From positions 22,219,032 through 22,283,031 of the forward strand of contig NC_080071.1 in the NCBI RefSeq assembly GCF_949987535.1: a stretch of 64,000 nucleotides of DNA, in the 5' to 3' direction. Source of the stretch: Balaenoptera acutorostrata. Taxonomy: Eukaryota > Chordata > Mammalia > Artiodactyla > Balaenopteridae. The first letter of the stretch is position 1. Each line of letters begins with the position of its first letter. The notes under the pieces were generated by a model. The model was not told where the DNA came from. It worked only from the letters and a program-made list of their open reading frames with translations, and did no database searches. Below are positions 49,180 to 59,540 of this stretch, in pieces. Made by a program: the position numbers and the translations under genes.

Positions 49180-50120
49180 ACAGGCACCAGTGAAGTCCTT
49201 CAGAGCAAGTCATGCACATTAACGTTTGCTCTTTTTCCTTTGGGGGTTGGTGAGGAAGTCAGGGTTGCTCGGAAATGCTACGTAGTATATTTTGATTTGA
49301 GCTAAATAAAAATCATTATTTGCTCACGGATTAGACGAGGATATCTGGGAAGAGGAAATGTGGTTTGGATGAGTGGGTAACTAGCTAAACAAGTGACTGA
49401 GTTAGTCAGATGGTCAGGGTCACAGTCAGCACGGAGGAAGCACCTAGTGACGTGCCACGGGGCTCTGTTCTTGGCCAGCCTTTTTCAACATTTAAAAATG
49501 CCATAGGGCTTCCCTGGTGGCGCAGTGGTTAGGAATCCGCCTGCCAATGCAGGGGACACGGGTTCGAGCCCTGGTCTGGGAGGATCCCACATGCCGCGGA
49601 GCAACTGGGCCCGTGAGCCACAACTACTGAGCCTGCGCGTCTGGAGCCTGTGCTCCGCAACAAGAGAGGCCGCGATGGTGAGAGGCCCGCGCACCGCGAT
49701 GAAGCGTGGCCCCCGCTCGCCGCAACTAGAGAAAGCCCTCGCGCAGAAACGAAGACCCAACACAGCCAAGAATAAATAAATAAATAAATTTAAAAATGCC
49801 ATAAATCAGGTCACTGATAGCTCACTTACTAAATATATAAATGTCTCAAGGCTAGGGGGGATGGTGAATGTAAGATTCAGAATTAATACCTGAAATTATT
49901 TCAATAGGCCAGCATGAATTCTTGGCCAAAGCCAGCACCATAATATTTAATACGGAGAAGTCTTACATATAAGTTACAAGGGCAGAAAAATCGACCATAT
50001 AAATTTAGGGAAAGCCTTGGCTTATTCACATGAAAATACATGGATTTTTTGATTAGGAACAAATTCAAGTTCTCTGAATGATTTAGGTTTGTACTGAGGA
50101 AAATATATGATCCTGACTAT
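49180..50120 (+). mobile_element. Ancient CR1/L3-clade LINE fragment (reverse-transcriptase region)
   Basis: Around 49448-49500 the sequence reads, with decay, like the conserved reverse-transcriptase segment VPQGSVLGPxLFNIF (seen here as V-P-R-G-S-V-L-G-Q then F-S-T-F). After the SINE insertion, GGCTAGGGGGGATGGTGAAT and TTTAATACGGAGAAGTCTTA match the order of the region following the catalytic aspartates in L3/CR1 elements. The frame is broken throughout, and the copy is interrupted at 49506 by a CHR SINE. Clade assignment is from memory of the consensus. Confidence 0.6.
49490..49803 (+). mobile_element. CHR-type SINE inserted in the CR1/L3 fragment
   Basis: Body at 49506-49787, starting GGGCTTCCCTGGTGGCGCAG, with B-box GGTTCGAGCCC and an AAATA-type tail. 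It is flanked by a perfect 16-bp target-site duplication ATTTAAAAATGCCATA at 49490-49505 and 49788-49803. The sharp duplication and little-decayed body suggest a comparatively young copy. Confidence 0.96.
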
Positions 50121-50171
50121 AGAAAGAAATTATGCTTTTGGGCCCCTTGGCTCACCATTCCCTGATACCCA

Positions 50172-50628
50172 CCGCTATGGGTTGAACTGTGTTCCCCTGC
50201 CACAGCAAAGACATGTCCAAGTCCTAAGCTCCAGTACCTGTGCATGTGATCTGATTTGGAAATAGGGTCTTTGCAGCTATAATCAAATTAAGATAAGGTC
50301 ATTAGGATAGGCCTGCATCCAATGTGACAGTTATCCTTATAAGAGGAAAATCTGGACACAGATAGAGACACAGGGCAAACGCCATGTGAACACTGAGACA
50401 GAGCCTGGGGGGTGGGAGAGATGCAGCTGTAAGTCAGAACACTCAGGATGGCTGGCAAACCGCCACAAGCTGGAAGAGGTTGGGAAGGATCCTCCGTACA
50501 ACTTTCACAGGGAACATGGCTGTGTTGACACCTTAATTTGGATTTCTAGCCCTGAGAACTGTGAAATTTTGTCATCTTAAGCTACCCAGTTTGTGGTACT
50601 CTGTAACAGCAGCCCTAGGCGACTCATA
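50172..50628 (+). mobile_element. ERVL-MaLR solo LTR (MLT1/MST-like)
   Basis: Begins GCTATGGGTTGAACTGTGTT. In MaLR order it has TTGGAAATAGGGTCTTTGCA, AGGTCATTAGGATAGGCCT, TTATCCTTATAAGAGGAAAA, TGACACCTTAATTTGGATTT and, near the end, AGTTTGTGGTACTCTGTAAC. It is about 457 bp with no internal viral genes on either side, so it is a solo LTR relic. Confidence 0.8.
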
Positions 50629-50689
50629 GGGCTCCAGCTTGCCTGTAGATCCTATATAAGTCCCTGCACCTGACCTGATCCATCTTAAT

Positions 50690-50960
50690 TTTCTGACCTT
50701 TAAGATGTTACTTCACCTGGGAAACTCAGTGTCATTCTGCAAGCCTCAGTTTAATGCTTCTCTCCAGCAGGAGCAAGCCTTCTCTGACCTTCCCTGACCA
50801 AGCTAAGGGCTGCCTCTGCACTTGGCCATGGCAGTGTGTCCACACCGCCTCTCTGTGCAGCCCTCAGTGTGCTGCTGCATCACCTCCATGTCTGCGGCCC
50901 CATTAGAGACGCGTCCTTGGACTGCTTCCTCTTTGTCAGGCCCCAGCATAGTGCCTGACA
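50690..50960 (+). repeat. Probable L2 LINE 3' relic
   Basis: Contains a CCTTCTCTGACCTTCCCTGA pattern followed by TCAGGCCCCAGCATAGTGCC and TGACAAATGATAAACAGTCA, the usual L2 3' order. Confidence 0.55.
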
Positions 50961-51415
50961 AATGATAAACAGTCAAAATTCAGGAGAAAGGAGTGGAGGA
51001 ATAGATGAATAACAACAGCCTGCTTTCATTGAATGCTTTCTACATAAAACACATTTGTTCTAAACACCTCCTTTTACCTAGTCTGAGCTCTTTGGAAGAA
51101 GAGTGAGAATGGTAGACAAAGGTCTAGAAATCATGTGCTCCAAGGAAGGAATGGCTGACAGCCTCGCAGATGCTCACCTGGAAGAGAAAAAACTATAAAG
51201 AAATCCTGTCTAAAAACTATCGTAGAGAGCTTGCCACCACTACAGTGTTCAAGCACGGCTGGGAGGCGACCTGGGTCAGGGACACGGCTGCATAGGAGGT
51301 GTTCACCAAAACCAACTCAGGACGAGATGATCGCCAAGCGGTAAACAGAAAAACAAGTGCAGTGAATTTTTCAAAGAGTTAACTTTAATCTAAAATTATG
51401 TACTTCTCACACTTT

Positions 51416-51466
51416 TGGTATTAAATAAGTAGTGGTATTAGATAAATACTGGTATTAAAATAAATA
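51416..51466. repeat. 17-bp minisatellite, three units (copy 1)
   Basis: Units TGGTATTAAATAAGTAG, TGGTATTAGATAAATAC and TGGTATTAAAATAAATA, preceded by ACTTCTCACACTTT. The same array with the same left flank recurs at 52887. The right end runs into AAATA repeats before the SINE at 51490. Confidence 0.9.
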
Positions 51467-51478
51467 AATAAAACACTT

Positions 51479-51847
51479 TGGGTATTTTTTAAAAATTAAT
51501 TAATTTATTTTTGGCTGCGTTGGGTCTTCGTTGCTGCCCACGGACTTCCTCTAGTTGCTGCGAGCGGGGGTTACTCTTCGTTGCGGTGCGCAGGCTTCTC
51601 ATTGTGGTGGCTTCTCTTGTTGTGGAGCATGGACTCTAGGCGTGCGGGCTTCAGTAGTTGTGGCTTGCGGGCTCAGCAGTTGTGGCTCACGGGCTCTAGA
51701 GTGCAGGCTCAGTAGTTGTGGCGCGCGGGCTTAGTTGCTCTAAGCGGCATGTGGGATCTTCCCGGACCAGGGCTCGAACCTGTGTCCCCTGCACTGGCAG
51801 GCGGATTCCCAACCACTGCGCCACCAGGGAAGCCCCTGGGTATTTTT
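51479..51847 (-). mobile_element. CHR-type SINE, antisense
   Basis: Body at 51490-51836, tail on the left as TTAATTAATTTATTT and head on the right ending GGGAAGCCCC. Target-site duplication TGGGTATTTTT (11 bp) at 51479-51489 and 51837-51847. It forms an inverted pair with the SINE at 52152. Confidence 0.93.
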
Positions 51848-52139
51848 ATGAAATAGTGATGAAAGATGGTCGTTGTTTTAGCTTGTGTCCTTTCTGACAA
51901 AATAAAAATTTAAGTCGATACTAGATCCCTAACCCTAATTATTTTCGTTTAGTATTGGTCCTTAAAATCCAAAAATCTGGGGAAGCACTAAAATATGGTG
52001 GGTTGGTGAGTGGGAGGTTGGTATCCCTGCTTTGAAAAGAAGACTGGCCTGGGTGATCAATCAGATTAATGTCAATAAGGATAATGGTTACATGCACAGA
52101 ATCTTTAGCGAAAATAATAAAGGCAAAGACATCTCTCAA

Positions 52140-52472
52140 AAAACAATACCAGGGCTTCCCTGGTGGCACAGTGGTTGGGGGTCTGCCTGCCGATGCAGGG
52201 GACACGGGTTCGAGCCCTGGTCTGGGAAGATCCCACATGCCGCGGAGCAGCTAAGCCCGTGAGCCACAACTACTGAGCCTGCGCGTCTGGAGCCTGTGCT
52301 CCGCAACAAGAGAGGCCGCGATAGTGAGAGGCCCGCGCACCGCGATGAAGCGTGGCCCCCGCTCACCGCAACTGGAGAAAGCCCTCGCACAGCAACGAAG
52401 ACCCAACACAGCCAAAAATAAATAAATAAATAAATAAAATTAAAAAAAAAAAACAACAACAAAACAATACCA
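52140..52472 (+). mobile_element. CHR-type SINE
   Basis: Body at 52152-52460 with head GGGCTTCCCTGGTGGCACAG and B-box GGTTCGAGCCC. 12-bp target-site duplication AAAACAATACCA at 52140-52151 and 52461-52472. Only about 315 bp separate it from the oppositely oriented SINE to the left. Confidence 0.95.
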
Positions 52473-52886
52473 CAGAGCATTCCATTTATTTTAATGTCAA
52501 GTTATAGACTGGGTCAAAAACAGCCCAATAAAATTCTATAAAACTGTGTATGAATTGACCATGCCCCCAATAAAAATACACATAAGAAAAAAGTGAGGAC
52601 AGGGAGAAGGCTTCTGATTAGCTTACCTCCCTCTAGTTCTCTCTAGGATGCGGCTGACATGGGCGCCGTCACCAGCGTGGTGCCTCTTTACACTTCTGCT
52701 AATTCTCCTGCTGAATGAGCCCTCAGCTCCCCTGACTTCCTGCTTCATTCAGGGCTAAATTAAACTTGTATGCTTAAACAGTCAAGATAAAAATGGGTCC
52801 TGAACACAAACGCAGCACTTTATAGATCCTTAGAAAGGCCTCATACAATCTGCAAGGGATCCTCAAAAGTGGACTTCTCACACTTT

Positions 52887-52954
52887 TGGTATTAAATAGG
52901 TAGTGGTATTAAATAAATAGTGGTATTAAAACAAATCGCGGTACTAGCCGAGAT
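52887..52954. repeat. 17-bp minisatellite, four units (copy 2)
   Basis: Units TGGTATTAAATAGGTAG, TGGTATTAAATAAATAG, TGGTATTAAAACAAATC and a diverged GCGGTACTAGCCGAGAT. The left flank ACTTCTCACACTTT is shared with the array at 51416, so the two loci are copies of one another. Confidence 0.88.
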
Positions 52955-53052
52955 CCTAGTTGATACTAGAGAATCATTGAAGACATGGTGTTAAAGAAAG
53001 CAACTGGAAAGTTTATCACATAACACAGTTTTACATATATAAACACATACAT

Positions 53053-53087
53053 TATGTGTGCGTGTGCGCACGCGTGCACACACACAC
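53053..53087. repeat. 35-bp alternating purine-pyrimidine tract, Z-DNA prone
   Basis: Every step from 53053 to 53087 alternates purine and pyrimidine (TG, CG and CA steps, including GTGCGCACGCGTGCAC). The centre is nearly palindromic. Confidence 0.85.
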
Positions 53088-54483
53088 CCCACACAGAGTT
53101 CTTTCTAGGTAAGTGTAAAGCGCTTTATATGTTAAAGTGCAACATCTCTGGCATTAACACATGAGATGCAAATAAAAGGCAACCAGATGGAGATGAAATC
53201 CCTCCTCCCAGACCCCATCCCAGGCACCGCTGGGTGTGGGTGGGATGGCAAGGACAGGTGGGCTTTTTCTGAGCTGAGAGTGAAAATAGGGAATACGAGA
53301 GAACACGGGAGAAGTGAGGGATATGACATGATTATCTCTCCTGTGCTTATTTGCCAAATACATATTACATATAATCTATACTATGATCCTAATGATCCAC
53401 ACTCCCACTCTCTTGTAAGGAACATGGTATCTCTTTTAGCACATAGGTAAAATAAAGACAAAGTCCTAAGTAAATATTAAGTACCCTTTCCCACTACTTA
53501 ACTGTTCAAAGCTCAGCTTATCAAAATATTTGTTCTTCTTTTACCTGGGTGGCCCCCACCAGGCCAGCGCCAGTTCCAAACTGTATCCAGAGGAAGGTGA
53601 TAATTGCCCCCTTGACACCCAGGCCTACATTGGGCTCACTCTTTGCTCCAAGCCCCTGTTTGTTTCCTCTTACAAACACCCGAACTCAGAAAGAAGCAGG
53701 GAATGGCTTGAAGCTGCAGCTCACTTTCTAGAACTGACTCCAGACCCCTTCCCAAGCCATGCACCTCATTTACAAAGGCAATGGGGACGGAAGGCAGGGC
53801 AGGTGAAGCAGGGGATGACTGGAGGACAGGAATAAGCAATTTTAGGTCCAGTAAATGAAAAATTAAATTTCCTTCTAGTGCCTGGACGTAAAACACAAGA
53901 AATAATCAGAAGAATTAGAAGCTGCAATGGAAATTCAGGAGACAGGAACAAACCAGCATCTTTAAAACTGACAACGAAGCCATGCAACTCGAGCATGAAC
54001 CCTGAATGGTGAACCTTAAAGAAAACAGAGATAGAAAGTGCATTCATTTTAAACAGATGAAAACTTGAGGGGTACAGCACCTATTCCAGTACCATGTGTG
54101 ATGAGATGCCCACATTTGTAAATCCATTTTGGCAATGATGATTACTGTGTGAGCTCACTTCTAAAAATATTTTCATCCTGTTCAATGAGGAATCCTCCAT
54201 TACTACTCACAGAGCACTTATCTACAGTACCTAAAGATTTCCATTTCTCTGACACAACATTACACAAGGAGATTCTGTAGAAAAGGAGAAGAAGATGTAG
54301 TAATGTACTTCACGTCCGCAACAAAATATTTCTGGGTAAACAGTGAGCTAATGAATGGAGAATTTGTATTTCTAACGAGTGTACAATGAACATGTAGACA
54401 GTTAAGATAAGAACCAGGAGAGAAGCTATGACAAGTGCTTGATTTCCAGGATAAACATTTAAAGAATTGTCACCTTTGACATT

Positions 54484-54610
54484 TTCTAAGGGCTTTCATA
54501 CATATATCTCATCCAAGCCTCATGACAACCCAGCAAAGGAGACCAGTCTTGTACTACAGAGGTAGGAAACTGAGACTGAGGGGGAAAGTGACTCTTCTTT
54601 CCAGGACAAG
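54484..54610 (-). repeat. MIR SINE relic, antisense
   Basis: Contains TATATCTCATCCAAGCCTCA, TGACAACCCAGCAAAGGAG and GAGGTAGGAAACTGAGACTG in antisense MIR order. Confidence 0.7.
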
Positions 54611-54863
54611 CCAGTACAAAGGAATCAGAAAAGGAAACCAGGCTCTTTGGTAGATGCTTAGTTAAAATGAATCTGAGTCAGGCTCCTCCTGCAGCTCACT
54701 AAGTAGCCCCTTCAGTGAAAATGTGTGTTAAGGAAATTTGTTGGCTAAAGCAAGAAAACGTCATTACTAAAGAAAGCCAAGACTGGACCTGAGCCATGAA
54801 GAGTGTATTGGGCCAAGGAAATAATGCAGCACAATCTTCTTTTAGGGAAATGAAACACAAACA

Positions 54864-54995
54864 TTTAAATCCAAAATTCATCTTTTTAGTCACCCTTTCA
54901 GGCTAAGTTTAAATCCAAAATTCATCTTTTTAGTCACCTTTCCAGGCTAAGTTTAAATCCAAAATTCATCTTTTTAGTCACCCTTCCAGGCTAAG
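54864..54995. repeat. 44-bp minisatellite, three units
   Basis: Three tandem units of exactly 44 bp (54864-54907, 54908-54951, 54952-54995), each beginning TTTAAATCCAAAATTCATCT and ending CAGGCTAAG. The units differ only at one or two pyrimidines in the CCCTTTC/CCTTTCC stretch. A further partial TTTAAA follows. Confidence 0.96.
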
Positions 54996-55010
54996 TTTAA
55001 AGCACAAGTT

Positions 55011-55345
55011 AAAAATTTATACTAATAGGGCTTCCCTGGTGGCGCAGTGGTTGAGAATCTGCCTGCCAATGCAGGAGATACGGGTTCGAGGCCTGGTCTG
55101 GGAGGATCCCACGTGCCGCGGAGCGGCTGGGCCCGTGAGCCACAATTGCTGGGCCTGCGCGTCTGGAGCCTGTGCTCCGCAGCAGGAGAGGCCGCGATGG
55201 TGAGAGGCCCGCGCACCGCGGTGAAGAGTGGCCCCCGCTTGCCACAACTGGAGAGAGCCCTCGCACAGAAACGAAGACCCAACACAGCCATAAATAAATA
55301 AATAAATAAATAAATAAAAATTAAAAAAAAAAATTTATACTAATA
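55011..55345 (+). mobile_element. CHR-type SINE
   Basis: Body at 55028-55328 with head GGGCTTCCCTGGTGGCGCAG and an (AAAT)n tail. Perfect 17-bp target-site duplication AAAAATTTATACTAATA at 55011-55027 and 55329-55345. It accounts for the overlapping Arg/Ser-rich ORFs on both strands here. Confidence 0.96.
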
Positions 55346-56685
55346 AAAGTAGAGATTTGAGACGATTGGGGAGTGGGGTGGGAAACAACCCCAAATTATA
55401 GTCTTTCAGCCAAATGAAAAAGCTATAATATATTATCGAAGACTTTATCCTGAAATGGGGAAAACAAAAAGATATTTATCTCAGATAGAAAGGGCCAAAT
55501 CCCTTCAGCTAATCAGATAACAAAAAGCAAAGTAATGAGGACTAAATTCTATCCCAATCCCCTGTGCAGAAGAAAGAGGAAGAAATGTCTAGAACGTAAA
55601 GCATATGATTTACACACATAAGCTCAGCAAATGGCATGTGACCTATCCATCACCTGCAAAGGGGATAAGAGAATGTGTGGGATGTTTTTTGGGGGGGAAA
55701 TATTTTTTAACGTAGGTATTTTATTATCAAACTAATGAACCAAGTGAAAAAAACAAAGGCATATAAGGATTTGCAGTACTGTCAAGCTTTTCTCAGAATA
55801 TAAAGTAGCAGGGAGAAAGAAGGCAGCACAAATGTCTAGGAGCATCCCATTCATCAAGTGGCTGAGCCTCCCTTATTGTTACAACCACGTCGCAAACCTG
55901 AGACATGACAATTACAGGACAGCAGCCTCCTAGGGAACTGTTCCACTTGTTGTGTGTGAAAAATGGTAATGTGCCAGAGACAACAGTGACGATCAATTTC
56001 TTGACATAAACCAGTGCTACGCTTAGCAAATGAAAAGAAGGAAAGCCAAAGAGTGTGTGTGTTCAGGGCTCTTTTTCATTTGTTCTCCTCAAGTGCAGAA
56101 GGCACAGGATGGATTTTTGAAAACCCTTGGCTAATTGGACTTGCAGTCCTGATGTAACTATATCCCAGGTAGCCAGGCCAATTAAAAACTTCCCAGTCTA
56201 GAAGGATGCTTTCCCCCAGGATCTTCATTATGCGCTCGGACAACTACGTGTGACGTTAACTGCTCTTGGTGTTCTTTCATTTCGAGGGCACATGTATGGG
56301 CTGACTCATCCTGCCAGGTATTCCATGCCAGGTTAAATTATTTATTTCTTAAGGTCTTCATGCTGGCAAAGAGGACCGGAGAGTCATGAAAAATATAATT
56401 TGGAATGGTCACCCAGTCTGACACACTTCTGCAGAGACGACAAATTAACTCAAACCTCTATCTAAAGCAGGTAAGGATACACTGTCCTTTCTCGTTCTCT
56501 CCTGTTACTTTACACTGAGCAGCTCATGTCAGAGTGTAAAATTTAGTTGTTTTCCCTTTTCTAATAGAGATAACACACACTCTCTGTCACATTGGCAAAG
56601 ATAACAACAACAAAAAAGAAAATCCCCAGGTTGGAGAGAAAAATGGCAAAAGAGGCATGCACCTCTGCTAAGAGCAAACTGGTCA

Positions 56686-56769
56686 TATTGGGTTGGCCAA
56701 AAGTTCGTTCGGGTTTTCCTGTAGGATGTTACGGAAAAACCCAAATGAACCTTTTGGCCAAACCCAATA
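56686..56769. mobile_element. Mariner-derived 80-bp miniature inverted-repeat element
   Basis: An 80-bp near-perfect hairpin (56688-56767) flanked by TA on both sides (56686-56687 and 56768-56769), the Tc1/mariner target duplication. The arms start TTGGGTTGGCCAAAAGTTCG on the left and, reading the right arm in reverse complement, TTGGGTTTGGCCAAAAGGTT. These match the ends of cetartiodactyl mariner elements as I recall them. There is no transposase segment, so it is non-autonomous. Confidence 0.9.
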
Positions 56770-57064
56770 CTTGGAGGGTAATGTGGAGCAAAAGCTGAAA
56801 ACCATTTCTCCTAAGGAAACTATTAAGATTGTGCACAAAGATTCTGCGGCAGAGATTATACAGAACGATTGTAAATAATCTACATACTAAGTAAACTGCA
56901 GAACAGCCATGGGATGAAAAAAACATGTAACCAATGATACTGTATGTCCTTGTTACAGAGACAGCCCATGCCTGTGGGACAGAGCAAACAAGAGATCCAG
57001 TATTTTGTGAGATACAGACTATGAAGAAATCATAGACACATCCCCTCATCTTTTCTCTTGAAAT

Positions 57065-57400
57065 ACCTAGACCAGCACTGTCCAATAGAGATATGTGGAA
57101 TGCAAACCACAAATGTGACCCATATATGTAACTTTAAATTTGTAGTAACCACATTAAAAAGTAAAAAGAAACAGGAAATTAATTTTAATATTTTCTTTAA
57201 CCCTGCATATCCAAAATATCATCAATTCAGCATATAATCAATATAAAAATGGTGAGATGTTTAATATTTTTTTCTCCTGAGTATCCGAAATCCCATGTGT
57301 ATATTACACTCCAGCCATCTCAATTTGGACTAGGCATGTTTCAAGCACTCAAGAGCCACGTGTCGCTGCTGGTCTTCGTGCTGTTTGTGCAGACCTAGAT
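57065..57400. mobile_element. hAT-type non-autonomous DNA transposon with 8-bp target duplication
   Basis: Element at 57073-57392, starting CAGCACTGTCCAATAGAG, with TATGTAACTTTAAATTTGTA, TTGGACTAGGCATGTTTCAA and CACTCAAGAGCCACGTGTCG inside. The flanks ACCTAGAC (57065-57072) and ACCTAGAT (57393-57400) form a 7-of-8 target-site duplication, as expected for hAT elements. Same family as 9677-9850. Confidence 0.82.
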
Positions 57401-57521
57401 GTTCATGAGCTGCTGTGTCTTCTTCTGCAGTTTAAGATTTCCCTTGCCATGGGAAATGGTAGCCTGGCACCATTTAAATCACGGCTACAGCAGTTGGCAA
57501 CTACTATTTTAGATTGCCTAT

Positions 57522-57722
57522 GGTAGTTGCTTTATTCATTAATTAATTTTTTTAAAAGTATTGAACTTGTTACAATATTGCTTCTGTTTTATGTTTTGTT
57601 TTTTCTGGCCGTGAGGCATGGGGGATTTTAGCTCCCCTACCAGGGATTGAACCCACACCCCCTGCATTGGAAGGCAAAGGCTTAACCACTGGACCGCCAG
57701 GGAAGTCCCGGTAGTTGCTTTA
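57522..57722 (-). mobile_element. CHR-2-like SINE, antisense
   Basis: Body at 57535-57709 with TTTTTTCTGGCCGTGAGGCA, then the head on the right: CTTAACCACTGGACCGCCAG followed by GGAAGTCCC. 13-bp target-site duplication GGTAGTTGCTTTA at 57522-57534 and 57710-57722. It is shorter than the CHR elements elsewhere in the window and lacks their (AGTAGTTGTGG)-type middle part. Confidence 0.88.
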
Positions 57723-59025
57723 GAGTGTGCACAAATTAGGGCAATCATACAACTTTTGCACTTCTAACGTTATTTTTCTAACCTTGGCTGTAAGGGAGAT
57801 AATAATCATTCACCTTTTGGGGCTAATCTTTGAGAATATATGAACAGCAAGGTATACTTGAAAAGTCCTGACAGCACTGTCTTTTTGACTTACTTGGTAA
57901 GATTTTATAGTTACTCTCACCGTATAAATTAAGTCCTGTGGCACATACGCAACACAACATTCTACAATTCTTCCCTCATCATGCCCAACTCCTGGGGCTC
58001 TGAATGAGCTCTAGTCATGTCCTTTGGGTGAAATGAATAACATACGACAGGATCGCATGTCAGAATGGTACATTTGTTTGATGAGCCTCATTTTAAGAAA
58101 AAAATGTGGGGGGTAACCACATATTTACTCACAGTCTAGAAACAAGGAACTGACTAAATCTGACATCAGTCGGTCTTACTTATCTCAGGTATCACATTTT
58201 AACCATCTACTACCACGAGGTTAGGGGAGCAACAAGGGCAACCGCCAACCTTGAAGACACCTTTCTCACAAATTGAAAAAAGGTACCCTCTGTGGGAGGA
58301 GGAAATCCCTCAGGTACAGAACTTGGTGACTGACTTTGAGATGGATTTCAGTCCCATACCCACGCTAACCAGGCATTTCTTATGCAGATGACAATATCCC
58401 CAATTGTATGGGAGCCCTGGGAACAATTTCCCAGCTGGCACACGATAGCAGACATGAATAGCAAGCTCTGGAGAGAGCAATGAGTTCAATGTGTAGGTTA
58501 TATATTTCCTTCAGGAGCATCAGTACCCAAAACTCCATCCTTTTTAAATACTGCAAAATGGTGACAGCCCTCCTTACAGACAGGTGAAGCAGAAAATATG
58601 GAGAAATCCAAATTTTCAAAAACTGAAATTGTTATTATATATATAACTTGGAAATTAAAGTTTCCAAGGTTAAGGCAGTTCTTAATTTGAAGAAATACAT
58701 GGTAAATTTAATAAAATGTTTTCTATAAATCTTTATAAGGTACATAATAAATAATGCTGAGAGAATCCACCTAATGATATAACTGGAACTTATTAATCAC
58801 ACACTTTTTCCTTTCTCCTTTGCTACAATAACATGACTGTAACAATATAGAATACTCAATTTAATTTTATAAATGTGCTACAAAAAAACATTACAGTACA
58901 TTCTATTTTCCATCTAAATAGGATCTAAATGAAAATGTGTAATAACTTCAAACTAAACTCATTCATTGCCCCAACCAAACCTGATATTCCTTCTACTTTG
59001 GGAAAGCAGTTAACACATCTTATAT

Positions 59026-59073
59026 ATCCATCCATCCATCCACCTACCTATTCATCCATCCACCCATCCATCT
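59026..59073. repeat. (ATCC)n microsatellite
   Basis: Imperfect ATCC/ACCC tetranucleotide run with ACCTACCTATTC interruptions. Confidence 0.9.
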
Positions 59074-59089
59074 TTCTTCTCTCATATAT

Positions 59090-59235
59090 ATTATAATCTT
59101 GCTTAGGATAGGAACCATGCCTTAATTTTTTTTTTTTAGAACCATGCCTTACTCATTCATATGTCCTATACTATCTACTCCGAGTGCCTTTCATATAGTA
59201 GGTGCTCAATAAGCAGCACTTGAACTAATTTAAAA
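59090..59235 (+). repeat. L2 LINE 3' relic containing a homopolymer insertion
   Basis: L2 3' features GGATAGGAACCATGCCTTA and ATAGTAGGTGCTCAATAAGC are interrupted by a T-rich insert (59125-59138) between two copies of GAACCATGCCTTA (59112-59124 and 59139-59151). Confidence 0.7.
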
Positions 59236-59384
59236 TGAATTAACTGTGAAAAGAAAAGAAAAAAGAGAAGAAGAGGTAGTGGCCATAAGGCACAGACAAC
59301 AGGGCGAGCACAAAAGAATATCCAATAACCACTCCATACTTAGAAAAGGGAAGGCAAGGGAAAGAACCAAAGAAACCATATTTG

Positions 59385-59540
59385 TTCCACACCCTATCTG
59401 TGCCAAGCCCTGGGGGAGGAACTTTCGTATGTTATCTCACTTAATTCCCTGACTTTATGACTGAGAACACTGAGGCCAGAAAGGAGAGTAACTTGCCCAG
59501 GATCACCCAGCTATAACATAGGAAGCCAGGAGCGAACTAG
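59385..59540 (-). repeat. MIR SINE relic, antisense
   Basis: Contains ATCTGTGCCAAGCCCTGGG, TGTTATCTCACTTAATTCCC, GAGAACACTGAGGCCAGAAA and CTTGCCCAGGATCACCCAGC in antisense MIR order. Confidence 0.8.

Noticed and set aside
50386..50580. 64-residue plus-strand open frame
   Set aside because: It falls entirely inside the MaLR LTR relic and has no viral or cellular protein signature.
54864..54995. CRISPR-like array
   Set aside because: Units are contiguous with no unique spacers, and this is mammalian DNA; it is a minisatellite.
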